40,917 bases of DNA, taken from the NCBI GenBank assembly GCA_025999435.1, contig BNXH01000010.1:1-40917 (forward strand). The letters run 5' to 3'. The translations under genes and the position numbers were made by a program. Under the pieces are notes generated by a model. That model did not search any database and was not told the DNA's origin. It was given only the letters and a program-made list of their open reading frames with translations. Below are positions 1 through 8,415 of the stretch, one piece after another (the stretch's first letter is position 1; each line of letters opens with the position of its first letter). This stretch comes from Bacteroidia bacterium (GTDB lineage: Bacteria; Bacteroidota; Bacteroidia; Bacteroidales; Dysgonomonadaceae).

Positions 1-72
1 CTCCTTACCTCTAACATTACGTTGGTAACGGTGCAATGTCTCTATATCTGTTGGGGACAATTCGTATCTCAT
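1..72 (-). CDS. N-terminal fragment of an unidentified ORF running off the window
   Basis: A minus-strand frame begins with ATG at 72 and stays open to the edge, encoding 24 residues beginning MRYELSPTDIETLHRYQRN. The same frame is open upstream to a TAA at 109-111, so a few more N-terminal residues are possible. The charged helical start would suit a helix-turn-helix or transposase-like protein, but the fragment is too short to identify. It may not be a real gene. Confidence 0.25.
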   Translation of the reverse strand, partial: MRYELSPTDIETLHRYQRNVRGKE

Positions 73-118
73 ACGGCAAAGTTCGGTTTTTATTGGAAAT
101 CTCGCAAATTAATTACTT

Positions 119-1197
119 TTGAGTATAGTTTATAAAAAACATGTATCTTTGTTCCCCAATGGGACGAGTAAACACACCACAATAAACACCTGAGCAACGC
201 CAAGCACTGGAATCAGGATTCAAGACAGGTCGCAGCCACTGTTTTCGGATGCGTTGCCACACGATTTTGTTAAAATCAGAAGGGCGTAATTCCAAAGCAG
301 TAGGCAGCATAACAGGCATGAGCCAAGTAAGTGTCAATAGTTGGTTATCACGCTTTAATTCAGAGGGTATCTTAGGATTGTACACCAAATCAGGGAGAGG
401 GAGAAAACCGATTATAGTAGCATCAGAAGACAGGGAACAAATTCTGACAGCTATCAAATCCAATCGCCAACGCTTGCAGACAGCGAAAACAGAATGGGAA
501 GCCCAGAGTGGAAAGAAAGTGAGCAGGATTACTTTTCGCAATTTTTCAAAAAGTCTGGCGGAAGATATAAACGAATAAGAGGCAGACCAAAAGGGCAAGC
601 TCTTCCTGAATTTTATGAATATAAAGTAGAACAACTTAAAGAACTTGAAACAATGAGTGAACATGGGCAAATAGAACTTTTTTATGGCGATGAATCCCAT
701 GTCTGTAGTGAAGGTTATGTGCCTTATGGTTGGTAATTTGATGATGAAGAGGTTTGTATATTGTCCGAAAAGGCGCATAAAATCAACTGTTTTGGATTTA
801 TAAACAGACAAAGCAAGTGCTATTGGCAAACAACGGAACAAAATATTGACGCCGGGTTCATATTGGAATTTATGGAAAATTTTTCTTTTCAAATTCATAA
901 AGAAACATTTATCGTGTTGGATAATGCAAAAATACATAAATCTAAAACCATTCAGGAAAGAATCCCTTATTGGCAGGAAAGAGGTTTATTCTTATTTTTC
1001 CTCCCGCCTTATTCTCCTCATTTAAATATCGCCGAAACCATTTGGCGTAAACTAAAGAAATAATGGTTGAATCCGGAGGATTACTTGGATAAAGATTCTC
1101 TATTTTATGCCGTCAATAGGTGTCTGGCAAATTTGGGTGCAAACTTAATTATCAGATATTCTAAATTTAATGCAAACTAATTTTTATCACATACTTA
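119..1197 (+). mobile_element. Degenerate IS630-family insertion sequence
   Basis: A full-length but decayed insertion sequence. The transposase reading frame (159-1180) is bordered by imperfect inverted ends: about 121-141 (GAGTATAGTTTATAAAAAACA) matches the reverse complement of about 1176-1196 (AAGTATGTGATAAAAATTAG) with small gaps. IS630 elements insert at TA, and both ends lie in TA-rich sequence, so the exact borders and target duplication cannot be fixed by eye. The transposase carries several stops, so the copy should be immobile. Confidence 0.7.
159..1180 (+). pseudogene. IS630-family DDE transposase, disrupted
   Basis: Pieced together over three segments, the frame is about 340 codons, the usual IS630 length. 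An N-terminal helix-turn-helix part (249-578, with GMSQVSVNSWLSRFNSEG) precedes a DDE catalytic part. The acidic residues are visible as D in YGDESHV (about 685), D in VLDNAKIHKS (about 920) and E in HLNIAETIWRKLK (about 1035). Defects are an in-frame TAA at 183-185, a -1 shift in the T/A-run near 548-556, TAA at 734-736 (between YGW and FDDEEV) and TAA at 1061-1063 (before WLNPEDYL). A TTTG (118-121) and TATCTTTG (144-151) 22 nt apart resemble its own promoter. With several independent lesions it cannot make transposase, even if the -1 shift was once programmed. Confidence 0.85.
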
Positions 1198-1230
1198 TCT
1201 TATAGATAAAACGAACGCCGGACAATGTTT

Positions 1231-1285
1231 CACTCTTCGTTCTTCACTTTTCATCGCTTTGCGCCATTCTTCGTTCTTCACTTTT
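1231..1285. repeat. Two direct copies of a ~20-bp dispersed-type repeat
   Basis: The sequence CTTCGTTCTTCACTTTT occurs in two nearly identical copies, beginning near 1231 and 1265, 34 bp apart. They lie between the IS630 remnant and the alkD promoter. Such short, low-complexity purine/pyrimidine-strand repeats are frequent in intergenic DNA of this group; no function can be assigned. Confidence 0.55.
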
Positions 1286-1345
1286 TTGGTGCCCCTGCCC
1301 TGGATAAATTTATATTTGTACGTTATCCCGATTTGCTTATATTTG
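1285..1345 (+). promoter_or_regulatory. Tandem Bacteroidota-type promoters of the alkD operon
   Basis: Two overlapping matches to the TTTG-N19-23-TAnnTTTG consensus are present. TTTG at 1285-1288 is followed after 22 nt by TATATTTG at 1311-1318. TTTG at 1315-1318 is followed after 19 nt by TATATTTG at 1338-1345. The -7 box of the first contains the -33 box of the second. The downstream promoter would start transcription about 12 nt before the ATG at 1364, which supports that start over the longer open frame beginning at 1259. Confidence 0.65.
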
Positions 1346-1363
1346 TACATAAATAGAGATAAT

Positions 1364-2062
1364 ATGACAGCCGAAAAAATACAGGAAGAATTGGAAGCAT
1401 TGTCAACCCCGGAAAAGAAAGATTTTCTACCGTACTTTTTCAAAACAGGTGAAGGGCAGTACGGCGAAGGTGATAAGTTCCTCGGGGTAGTCGTTCCGGA
1501 TTCCCGTAAAATAGCCGGGAAATATAAGGACATACCGTTTCAGGAGGTAAAGGCTCTTCTAAACAGCGAATATCACGAATGTCGCCTTTGTGCATTGTTA
1601 ATTCTTGTCGAACGGTTCAAGAAAGCCGGTGAGCAAGACAGGAAAGAGATATATGAGTTTTATTTGGCACATACTCATAGAATTAATAACTGGGATTTGG
1701 TCGATTTGAGCAGTCAGTATATCGTAGGGGAATACCTGTTGGATAAAGACCGTTCTGTATTATATACGCTTGCTGATAGTAAACTATTGTGGGATCAGAG
1801 AATTGCTGTATTAGCAACATTTCCATTTATAAGGAGTAACGATTTTAAAGACTTGCTGGCTCTATCCGAAAAGTTGTTGCATCATAAACACGACCTGATG
1901 CATAAAGCTATTGGGTGGTTGTTACGTGAAGCCGGCAAGAAAAATAAAACTGTGTTGATTGGATTTTTAGATCGATATTATAAAGAAATGCCACGTACCA
2001 TGCTCCGGTATTCGATAGAGAAACTAACTCCCGAAGAACGGGCACATTATATGAAGAAATGA
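1364..2062 (+). CDS. DNA alkylation repair protein, AlkD-like glycosylase
   Basis: A 232-residue HEAT-repeat protein of the AlkC/AlkD family, which excises alkylated bases such as 3- and 7-methylpurines without flipping them out. The family signature is visible as NNWDLVDLS, giving W110 and D114, which match the conserved Trp and catalytic Asp of AlkD, and a second Trp in KAIGWLLREAGKK. The length is normal for the family. The frame is open upstream to 1259, but that extension is hydrophobic and overlaps the promoter boxes, so ATG 1364 is preferred. Its stop overlaps the start of the M16 peptidase by ATGA, so the two genes are probably translated together. The family assignment is firm; activity and substrate are inferred. 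Confidence 0.88.
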   Translation: MTAEKIQEELEALSTPEKKDFLPYFFKTGEGQYGEGDKFLGVVVPDSRKIAGKYKDIPFQEVKALLNSEYHECRLCALLILVERFKKAGEQDRKEIYEFYLAHTHRINNWDLVDLSSQYIVGEYLLDKDRSVLYTLADSKLLWDQRIAVLATFPFIRSNDFKDLLALSEKLLHHKHDLMHKAIGWLLREAGKKNKTVLIGFLDRYYKEMPRTMLRYSIEKLTPEERAHYMKK

Positions 2063-3282
2063 TAAATTATTATACTCACACCTTGCAGAATGGCCTGCGT
2101 ATCGTGCACAAACCATCGGAGAGTAATGTCTCTTATTGCGGCTTTATAGTGAATGCCGGAACTCGTGATGAAGAAAAGGATGAATACGGTATGGCACATT
2201 TTGTCGAACATATGCTTTTTAAAGGCACGGATAAGAGACGTTCCTGCCACATCATCAACCGGATGGAAAATGTTGGCGGAGAACTGAATGCCTATACCAA
2301 TAAAGAAGAGACTGTCGTTTACTCAGCTTTTCTGGAAGAACATTTTCAACGGGCATTTGAGCTAATGTCAGATATTACTTTTCATTCTGTATTTCCTCCG
2401 TATGAAATCGATAAGGAGATAGAAGTCATTATCGATGAGATCCATTCTTATGAAGATAGCCCTTCGGAGCTTATATATGATGAGTTTGAGAATCTAATGT
2501 TTTCAGGCTCTCAAATTGGGCATAATATCTTGGGCGAACCGGATCTTTTAGTCAATTTTGACAGTAATAAAGCCCGGAAATTTATTCTGAATCATTATCA
2601 GCCACAGAATGCGGTATTCTTTTCTTTGGGTAAGACTAACTTTAAAAAGGTTGTTTATTATGCCGAGAAATATTTATCCGGTTTGCATTTTTCCTCAAAT
2701 AGGAACAACCGGGTAGCTCCCGGTATTATTGAACCTGTGAGAAAAAGAACGGAGAAAGATACTTCACAAGGGCATGTCTTGCTTGGATTTCATTCCTACT
2801 CGTTACATGATAGTAATAGGAGGGTGTTAAACCTCTTGAATAATATTTTAGGTGGTCCGGGTATGAATAGCAGGCTGAATATCTCTTTACGGGAAAAAAG
2901 AGGCTATGTTTATAATGTAGACTCGTCCGTTACTGCATATACCGATGCCGGATTTCTTTCTATCTACTTTGGTTGTGATAAGAAAAATATAGACAAATGC
3001 CTGACACTTGTCATCAAAGAACTGCGAAAGATGAAAAATGAAAAGTTAACGACATCGCAACTGCATGTTGCTAAAAAGCAGCTTATGGGACAGATTGGAG
3101 TAATGAGAGATAACCATGAAAATCTGGCTTTATCTTTAGGTAAGAACTTTCTGCATCATAATCATTTCAACACATTGGAAGAAGTTTTCGAAAGAATTGA
3201 ATCAATTTCATCGGAACAAATACAGAATGTTGCCAATGAAATTTTCAATGAAAATCAACTGTTTAGTTTAATATATAATTAA
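2059..3282 (+). CDS. M16 (pitrilysin/insulinase-like) zinc peptidase
   Basis: A 407-residue M16 metallopeptidase. The inverted zinc motif HxxEH is seen in AHFVEHMLFKG (H47, E50, H51), with a third ligand candidate E127 in IIDEIHSYED at the usual spacing of about 76 residues. The second M16 domain contains LREKRGYVYNV, the conserved Arg/Tyr region that closes over the substrate. There is no signal peptide, so it is probably cytoplasmic like bacterial mitochondrial-processing-peptidase homologues of about 400-420 residues that degrade peptides. It starts within the alkD stop codon (ATGA overlap), implying coupling. A link to alkylation damage is not evident from the protein itself. Confidence 0.92.
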   Translation: MINYYTHTLQNGLRIVHKPSESNVSYCGFIVNAGTRDEEKDEYGMAHFVEHMLFKGTDKRRSCHIINRMENVGGELNAYTNKEETVVYSAFLEEHFQRAFELMSDITFHSVFPPYEIDKEIEVIIDEIHSYEDSPSELIYDEFENLMFSGSQIGHNILGEPDLLVNFDSNKARKFILNHYQPQNAVFFSLGKTNFKKVVYYAEKYLSGLHFSSNRNNRVAPGIIEPVRKRTEKDTSQGHVLLGFHSYSLHDSNRRVLNLLNNILGGPGMNSRLNISLREKRGYVYNVDSSVTAYTDAGFLSIYFGCDKKNIDKCLTLVIKELRKMKNEKLTTSQLHVAKKQLMGQIGVMRDNHENLALSLGKNFLHHNHFNTLEEVFERIESISSEQIQNVANEIFNENQLFSLIYN

Positions 3283-3288
3283 TTGTTC

Positions 3289-3296
3289 TAACTTTG
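3289..3296 (+). promoter_or_regulatory. Putative -7 box upstream of the beta-barrel gene
   Basis: TAACTTTG matches TAnnTTTG and lies 48 nt before the ATG at 3344, just after the M16 stop. The -33 element is poor (TTTA-like sequence near 3267). Confidence 0.45.
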
Positions 3297-3343
3297 TACC
3301 ACTTACTATAACATACTTTATAGGACATTAGAAATAGAAACTT

Positions 3344-4057
3344 ATGCGTATGAAATATATACTAAAAATATCTCTTTGGGTCTTCTCCTTATTGTTGATT
3401 AATTGTCTGCCTGCAAGTGCCCAATATCCTAAGAAGCGAATGACCGCAGACTTTCGTATGGGGATGAATTATCCACAGATGTCAGGAACACAAGGTTCTG
3501 AACGATTTAAAATGGGATTACATATAGGGGGTAATGTTAATTACAAGATTATAGGTAATTTTCAAGTACAAACAGGTTTTTATGTAACTAAAAAGGGGTA
3601 TAAAACATATAAGAGAGAGGTTCACGAAAGTGAAAATAATGTTGTACGCGTAGATGAAGGTTGGTATGATGCTACAGGTAATTATATTCAAATGCCTTTC
3701 AATATAGGCTATGAATTATACGTGTCCAAAAGGATAGCTTTCAACATAAACGGAGGGGTATATGTTGCTTATGGTTATGGAAATAAAGGCAAAACTAAAT
3801 ATAATGGGCTTATTACTACATACACGCCGAATGTAGATCCCACATATATACATCCAAATGGCGAATTTGAAGAACTTACCTTTAGCGATACCCGATGGAA
3901 GCGTTCTGACTATGGACTAAATGGGAGTATAGGGCTTGTTTATGATATTTATACTATTAATTTTAATTATGAGCGTGGGCTGTATAATGTTACACAAGAG
4001 GGGGCTCAAGAGTTGAAACATAGAGTTTATTCGGTGTCCTTAGGTTTTCGCTTTTAA
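3344..4057 (+). CDS. Outer-membrane beta-barrel protein (PorT-like family)
   Basis: A 237-residue exported protein. Residues 1-27 form a signal peptide (charged MRMK, hydrophobic core, ASAQ cleavage region). The rest is rich in alternating aromatic and polar strands, for example IGGNVNYKIIGNFQVQTGFY, and ends in an aromatic residue (VSLGFRF), as outer-membrane barrels do. This suits the small Bacteroidota outer-membrane beta-barrel family of about eight strands. The start could be ATG 3344 or ATG 3350; both leave the signal peptide intact. It has its own -7 box at 3289. No function beyond an outer-membrane location can be assigned. Confidence 0.75.
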   Translation: MRMKYILKISLWVFSLLLINCLPASAQYPKKRMTADFRMGMNYPQMSGTQGSERFKMGLHIGGNVNYKIIGNFQVQTGFYVTKKGYKTYKREVHESENNVVRVDEGWYDATGNYIQMPFNIGYELYVSKRIAFNINGGVYVAYGYGNKGKTKYNGLITTYTPNVDPTYIHPNGEFEELTFSDTRWKRSDYGLNGSIGLVYDIYTINFNYERGLYNVTQEGAQELKHRVYSVSLGFRF

Positions 4058-4070
4058 TTTATTGGAATCG

Positions 4071-4095
4071 AAACATTTGTGCGAAAAAAATGTTT
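4071..4095. other. Short hairpin between the barrel gene and the 94-aa gene
   Basis: AAACATTT (4071-4078) and AAATGTTT (4088-4095) can pair as an 8-bp stem over a 9-nt loop, 13 nt after the barrel-gene stop. There is no T-run after it, so it is at best a weak terminator or a processing site. Confidence 0.3.
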
Positions 4096-4124
4096 ATTAT
4101 ATGTAACAATATTATAACCTGGAT

Positions 4125-4409
4125 ATGGAAAAATTAATAGAAAAACTTCAAGAAGAGGCACAACTTACTCAAGAACAAGCAATCAAGGCAATATCTATAA
4201 TGAAAGATTATATGGATAAAGAGGGGATGGATATAGATTGGGAAAAGTTCTTCAAAGGAAAGTCTGAAGATTTTATTGTAAAAGCCCGTAGCTTATTCTC
4301 AACTGTTTCGAAACAGACACACAGCTATACAGATAATATTGTTGATAAGATAGACGATTTTGCCGATAAAGTTAAAAAAGGAGCTAAAGATCTTTTTAAT
4401 GAGAAATAA
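4125..4409 (+). CDS. Small charged helical protein, function unknown
   Basis: A 94-residue protein with no recognised domain. It is highly charged and appears all-helical. The N-terminal part (LTQEQAIKAISIMKDYM, about 14-30) resembles the 'TxEQA...I..yl' helix found in several small DUF families. Residues 70-94 form a lysine/aspartate amphipathic helix ending KKGAKDLFNEK. There is no signal peptide, Cys, or membrane segment. A strong terminator at 4433-4459 follows, so it is a genuine transcription unit or the last gene of one. The length, consistent coding character and terminator argue that it is a real gene. Confidence 0.7.
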   Translation: MEKLIEKLQEEAQLTQEQAIKAISIMKDYMDKEGMDIDWEKFFKGKSEDFIVKARSLFSTVSKQTHSYTDNIVDKIDDFADKVKKGAKDLFNEK

Positions 4410-4432
4410 ATTGATTAAGCCTGCTAATACAG

Positions 4433-4459
4433 AATCTGCAAATACTTGCAGATTTTTTT
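4433..4459 (+). terminator. Rho-independent terminator after the 94-aa gene
   Basis: A perfect 9-bp stem AATCTGCAA (4433-4441) / TTGCAGATT (4446-4454) with a 4-nt loop runs directly into a run of seven T (4453-4459). Confidence 0.9.
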
Positions 4460-4461
4460 AT

Positions 4462-4492
4462 TTTATCGGTATAACATATTTCACTACTTTTG
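4462..4492 (+). promoter_or_regulatory. panB promoter
   Basis: TACTTTTG (4485-4492) is an exact TAnnTTTG -7 box. A TTTA (4462-4465) sits 19 nt upstream as an imperfect -33 box. Start would be about 18 nt before the ATG at 4517, and no Shine-Dalgarno sequence is seen. Confidence 0.6.
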
Positions 4493-4516
4493 TAAACAAA
4501 TTTAAACTTAAAAAAT

Positions 4517-5335
4517 ATGTCAACATATACAGAAGATAACCGTAAAGTTACTACCCGCCGCCTTATAGAAATGAAAGAACGTGGCGAAAAAATATCAATG
4601 CTTACAGCATATGATTACTCCATGGCTTCTATTATAGATCAGGCCGGAATGGATGTCATTCTTGTTGGAGATTCGGCTTCAAATGTGATGGTTGGAAATA
4701 TAACCACATTACCCATGACACTCGATCAAATGATCTATCATGGACGATCGGTAGTGAATGCCGTGAAACGTGCTTTGGTGGTGGTAGATATGCCTTTTGG
4801 TACGGCTTCCGGTAATCCGTTACAATCATTGGAATATGCTATACGTATGATGAAGGAAACGGGGGCTGACACTCTTAAAATAGAAGGAGGTGAGGAAATA
4901 GCCCCGGATATAAAAAAGATAATTGACGCAGGCATTCCTGTTATGGGACATTTGGGTCTTATGCCCCAGTCTATAAATAAATATGGTACATATAATGTAA
5001 GAGCCAAAGATAGTGTGGAAGCCGATAAATTGATAAAAGACGCTTTATTACTCGAATCTATAGGCTGTTATGCTATTGTATTGGAAAAAATTCCGGCCGA
5101 ATTGACAAAACAGATCGCTTCTCAATTGAGTATTCCTATTATTGGTATTGGCGCAGGTCCGTATGCAGACGGACAGGTATTGGTGATGCATGATATGTTA
5201 GGTATTAATAAAAACTTTTCGCCAAAATTCCTACGCCGTTATGCTGATTTGCATTCTGTAATTACAGATGCTGTACAGAACTATATTAAAGATGTGAAAA
5301 CTTCGGATTTTCCAAATAAAGAGGAGAGCTATTAG
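4517..5335 (+). CDS. panB: 3-methyl-2-oxobutanoate hydroxymethyltransferase
   Basis: PanB transfers a hydroxymethyl group from 5,10-methylenetetrahydrofolate to 2-oxoisovalerate to give ketopantoate, the first committed step of pantothenate and CoA synthesis. The 272-residue length fits. Metal and substrate residues are in place: [11 protein letters not shown] (D52), VVDMPFG (D91), KIEGG (E123) and the catalytic-base glutamate in VLEKIPAE (E190), followed by [18 protein letters not shown]. The gene opens after its own promoter and is followed only 3 nt later by topB, so the two are probably co-transcribed. No other pantothenate genes are in the window. Confidence 0.97.
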   Translation: MSTYTEDNRKVTTRRLIEMKERGEKISMLTAYDYSMASIIDQAGMDVILVGDSASNVMVGNITTLPMTLDQMIYHGRSVVNAVKRALVVVDMPFGTASGNPLQSLEYAIRMMKETGADTLKIEGGEEIAPDIKKIIDAGIPVMGHLGLMPQSINKYGTYNVRAKDSVEADKLIKDALLLESIGCYAIVLEKIPAELTKQIASQLSIPIIGIGAGPYADGQVLVMHDMLGINKNFSPKFLRRYADLHSVITDAVQNYIKDVKTSDFPNKEESY

Positions 5336-5338
5336 ACA

Positions 5339-7405
5339 ATGAAAGTCTGTATAGCCGAAAAGCCAAGTGTCGCTCGCGAAATAGCCGGAATTCTGGGGGC
5401 TACTTCCCGTAGGGACGGTTATTTTGAAGGGAATGGTTATCAGGTAACGTGGACATTCGGGCATTTCTGTACACTAAAAGAACCACACGAATACACCGGC
5501 AGTTGGAAGCAATGGTCGTTGTATGTCCTTCCTATGATACCCCCCCGGTTTAGTATAAAATTAATTGATAATGACGGGGTAAAAAAGCAATTTGGGGTCA
5601 TCGAAAAACTGATTTCCGAAGCAGAGGAAGTGATAAATTGCGGTGATGCCGGACAAGAAGGGGAACTTATTCAGCGTTGGGTTATGCAAAAAGCGCAATG
5701 TAAAGTTCCGGTAAAACGATTATGGATATCTTCGCTTACCGAAGACTCTATCCGTGAGGGTTTTAATAGTCTGAAAGAACAATCCCAATTTGATAAACTT
5801 TACGAAGCCGGACTATCTCGAGCCATAGGTGACTGGTTATTGGGCATGAATGCAACACGTTTGTACACAGTTAAATATGGACAAAATAGATCAGTGCTTT
5901 CTATCGGGCGTGTGCAAACACCTACTTTAGCGCTTATTGTCAATCGTCAACTGGAGATAGAAAACTTTAAGCCGGAGCCTTACTGGGAACTGAAAACAAT
6001 ATATAGAGAAACAACTTTTTCGGCGACAAAAGGTAGGTTTACCACGCAGGAAGAAGGCGGGAAATTTCTGGAGGAGATAAAAACGTCAGACTTTGAAGTT
6101 ACTGATGTTACAACCAAAAAAGGAGAAGAAGCTCCGCCCCGTCTTTTCGACCTGACAGCCTTGCAAGTAGAGTGTAACAAAAAAAATTCTTTTTCCGCCG
6201 AAGAGACTCTCAAGATCATTCAGTCATTATACGAAAAAAAGCTGACCACATATCCACGTGTAGATACTACTTTCCTGAGCGACGACCTGTATCCTAAAGT
6301 GCCTGCCATATTAAGAGGCTTGGCCGGATACGAAGAGCTTGTTAAACCTGTCTTAGCCGCAAAGATTTCAAAGTCGAAAAAGGTATTTGACAATAGTAAG
6401 GTCACTGATCATCATGCTATTATACCTACCGGAGTTCGGGCAAACAATATATCCGATAATGAGCGTAAGGTATATGATCTGGTAACGCGGCGATTTATAG
6501 CAGTGTTTTATCCTAACTGTAAAATCTCTACTACAACAGTTTTGGGCGAAGTAAATAAAGTGGAATTTAAAGTTACCGGCAAGCAAATACTTGATCCGGG
6601 ATGGCGTGTTGTTTTCGACAAATCGGGGAGTGCCCTTAATGATAAAGAGGAAGAAGAAAAAGAAAAGGACGATGACAATGTATTACCGGATTTTGTGAAA
6701 GGAGAGAGAGGGCCACATTTACCGTCTTTGAATGAGAAATGGACTCAACCTCCCAAATATTATACGGAAGCGACGCTTCTCAGGGCAATGGAAACAGCAG
6801 GAAAGCTTGTTGATGATGACGAATTACGCGATGCTTTGAAAGAAAACGGTATCGGTCGTCCTTCTACCAGGGCTGCAATTATTGAAACCTTGTTCAAACG
6901 TAATTATATTCGGAAAGAACGTAAAAATCTATATGCGACTCTGACTGGTGTAGAACTGATTGGAACAATAAAAGAAGAACTTCTTAAATCGGCGGAACTG
7001 ACCGGGATCTGGGAGAAAAAGCTTCGGCTAATAGAGAAAAATGAGTACGATCCCCGCCAATTTATCGAAGAATTGAAGCAAATGCTGACTGAAATAGTAG
7101 CAAACGTGAAAAGCGATACAGGACGTGCGATAACAATAGAAGAAATAATCCCCGAAAAGGAGAAAACAGAAAGGTTGAAGACAAAAAAGAAGACTGAAAA
7201 TAAAAAACAAGTAGCGGTTAAAAGAGAGGAAACAGATGTTGTTCTTTGCCCTTTATGTAGAAAAGGTTCTGTTATCAAAGGAAAAACAGCTTATGGCTGT
7301 TCGGAATGGAAAGCCGGATGTGCATTTAGGTTGTCATATGAAAATATAGATGAGAACCTGAGAGAAAAAGATTTAAAAACAATTATTGAAAGCCTGAATA
7401 AATGA
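5339..7405 (+). CDS. topB: DNA topoisomerase III (type IA)
   Basis: A 688-residue type IA topoisomerase that passes single strands through a transient 5'-phosphotyrosyl break. The toprim domain starts at once (MKVCIAEKPSVAREIAG, E7) and continues with INCGDAGQEGELIQRW (D103). The catalytic tyrosine lies in LTTYPRVDT (Y305), and IGRVQTPTLA is the usual family block. After a Lys/Glu-rich linker (about 600-630), a single Cys4 zinc ribbon (LCPLCRKG...YGCSEWKAGC) ends the protein. The toprim DxD is replaced by DxG, a variant also seen in some other TopB proteins. It begins 3 nt after panB and overlaps dus by ATGA. Confidence 0.95.
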   Translation: MKVCIAEKPSVAREIAGILGATSRRDGYFEGNGYQVTWTFGHFCTLKEPHEYTGSWKQWSLYVLPMIPPRFSIKLIDNDGVKKQFGVIEKLISEAEEVINCGDAGQEGELIQRWVMQKAQCKVPVKRLWISSLTEDSIREGFNSLKEQSQFDKLYEAGLSRAIGDWLLGMNATRLYTVKYGQNRSVLSIGRVQTPTLALIVNRQLEIENFKPEPYWELKTIYRETTFSATKGRFTTQEEGGKFLEEIKTSDFEVTDVTTKKGEEAPPRLFDLTALQVECNKKNSFSAEETLKIIQSLYEKKLTTYPRVDTTFLSDDLYPKVPAILRGLAGYEELVKPVLAAKISKSKKVFDNSKVTDHHAIIPTGVRANNISDNERKVYDLVTRRFIAVFYPNCKISTTTVLGEVNKVEFKVTGKQILDPGWRVVFDKSGSALNDKEEEEKEKDDDNVLPDFVKGERGPHLPSLNEKWTQPPKYYTEATLLRAMETAGKLVDDDELRDALKENGIGRPSTRAAIIETLFKRNYIRKERKNLYATLTGVELIGTIKEELLKSAELTGIWEKKLRLIEKNEYDPRQFIEELKQMLTEIVANVKSDTGRAITIEEIIPEKEKTERLKTKKKTENKKQVAVKREETDVVLCPLCRKGSVIKGKTAYGCSEWKAGCAFRLSYENIDENLREKDLKTIIESLNK

Positions 7406-8388
7406 AAATAGGCAATATAGAATTTCCCAAAAATCCGGTGTTCCTGGCTCCGATGGAAGATGTCACAGATATGGGCTTCAGACATATGTGCAAACGCTTT
7501 GGCGCAGATATGGTATATACCGAATTTGTGTCGAGTGATGCGCTGATACGACATGTAAATAAGACTCAGGCGAAATTATCTATCAGTGATGAAGAACGTC
7601 CTGTCGCTATACAAATTTACGGTAGGGAAGTAGATCCTATGATAGAAGCTGCCAGAATATGCGAAGAAGCGAATCCCGATATATTAGATATAAATTTTGG
7701 TTGCCCCGTTAAAAAAGTAGCAGGTAAAGGCGCCGGTTCGGGGATGATGAAAACACCCGGCCTGATGGTCGATATAACGAAAGCTGTTGTGGAAGCCGTA
7801 AAGATACCTGTAACCGTGAAAACCCGATTGGGATGGGATAATGATTCTAAAATAATAGTGGAACTTGCCGAGCAGTTGCAGGATGTAGGAATTCAAGCTT
7901 TAACGATACATGGTCGCACCCGTGCTCAAATGTATTCGGGCGAAGCAGACTGGTCATTAATTGGTGCGGTAAAAAATAATCCACGTATGCATATTCCTAT
8001 TATAGGGAATGGGGATGTTACCAGTCCCGAAATATGTAAAAAACGATTCGATGAAACCGGAGCCGACGCGGTGATGATTGGTCGGGGAAGCATTGGTAGC
8101 CCATGGATATTTGAAGATGTGAAGCATTATTTGAATACAGGAGAGAAACTCCCTGCTAAAGAGTTTATATGGTATTTAGATATTCTGAAAGACCTTATTC
8201 TAAAAAATATATCGTATTCGGGCGAACGTGGGGGAATTATTCATAGTCGCCGTCATCTGGCTGCTAGTTCTGTATTTAAGGGTATCCCTGATTTTAAAAA
8301 GACTCGGGTTGCCATGTTACGCACCGATTCGGTCGAAGAACTTTTTTCAATTATTGACAATATACCTGCTCAATTTGATATGAAATAA
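7402..8388 (+). CDS. dusB: tRNA-dihydrouridine synthase (DusB-like)
   Basis: A 328-residue flavoenzyme of the Dus family, which reduces specific uridines in tRNA to dihydrouridine using FMN and NADPH. The N-terminal TIM barrel opens with NPVFLAPMEDVTDMGFR. The catalytic cysteine is in DINFGCPVKKVAGKGAGSGM (C101). FMN-phosphate contacts are in IPIIGNGDVTS and GADAVMIGRGSIGSPWIF. The C-terminal helical domain is present. Similarity is closest to the DusB-type bacterial branch, but the subfamily call is by eye. The start overlaps the topB stop by 4 bp, so translation is coupled to topB. Confidence 0.9.
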   Translation: MKIGNIEFPKNPVFLAPMEDVTDMGFRHMCKRFGADMVYTEFVSSDALIRHVNKTQAKLSISDEERPVAIQIYGREVDPMIEAARICEEANPDILDINFGCPVKKVAGKGAGSGMMKTPGLMVDITKAVVEAVKIPVTVKTRLGWDNDSKIIVELAEQLQDVGIQALTIHGRTRAQMYSGEADWSLIGAVKNNPRMHIPIIGNGDVTSPEICKKRFDETGADAVMIGRGSIGSPWIFEDVKHYLNTGEKLPAKEFIWYLDILKDLILKNISYSGERGGIIHSRRHLAASSVFKGIPDFKKTRVAMLRTDSVEELFSIIDNIPAQFDMK

Positions 8389-8415
8389 TATCATAAAAAT
8401 GTATCTTTACATCAT

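Noticed and set aside
113..937. Long minus-strand ORF of 274 codons
   Set aside because: It is antisense to the recognisable IS630 transposase, has no protein family resemblance, and is made of out-of-frame complement of that gene.
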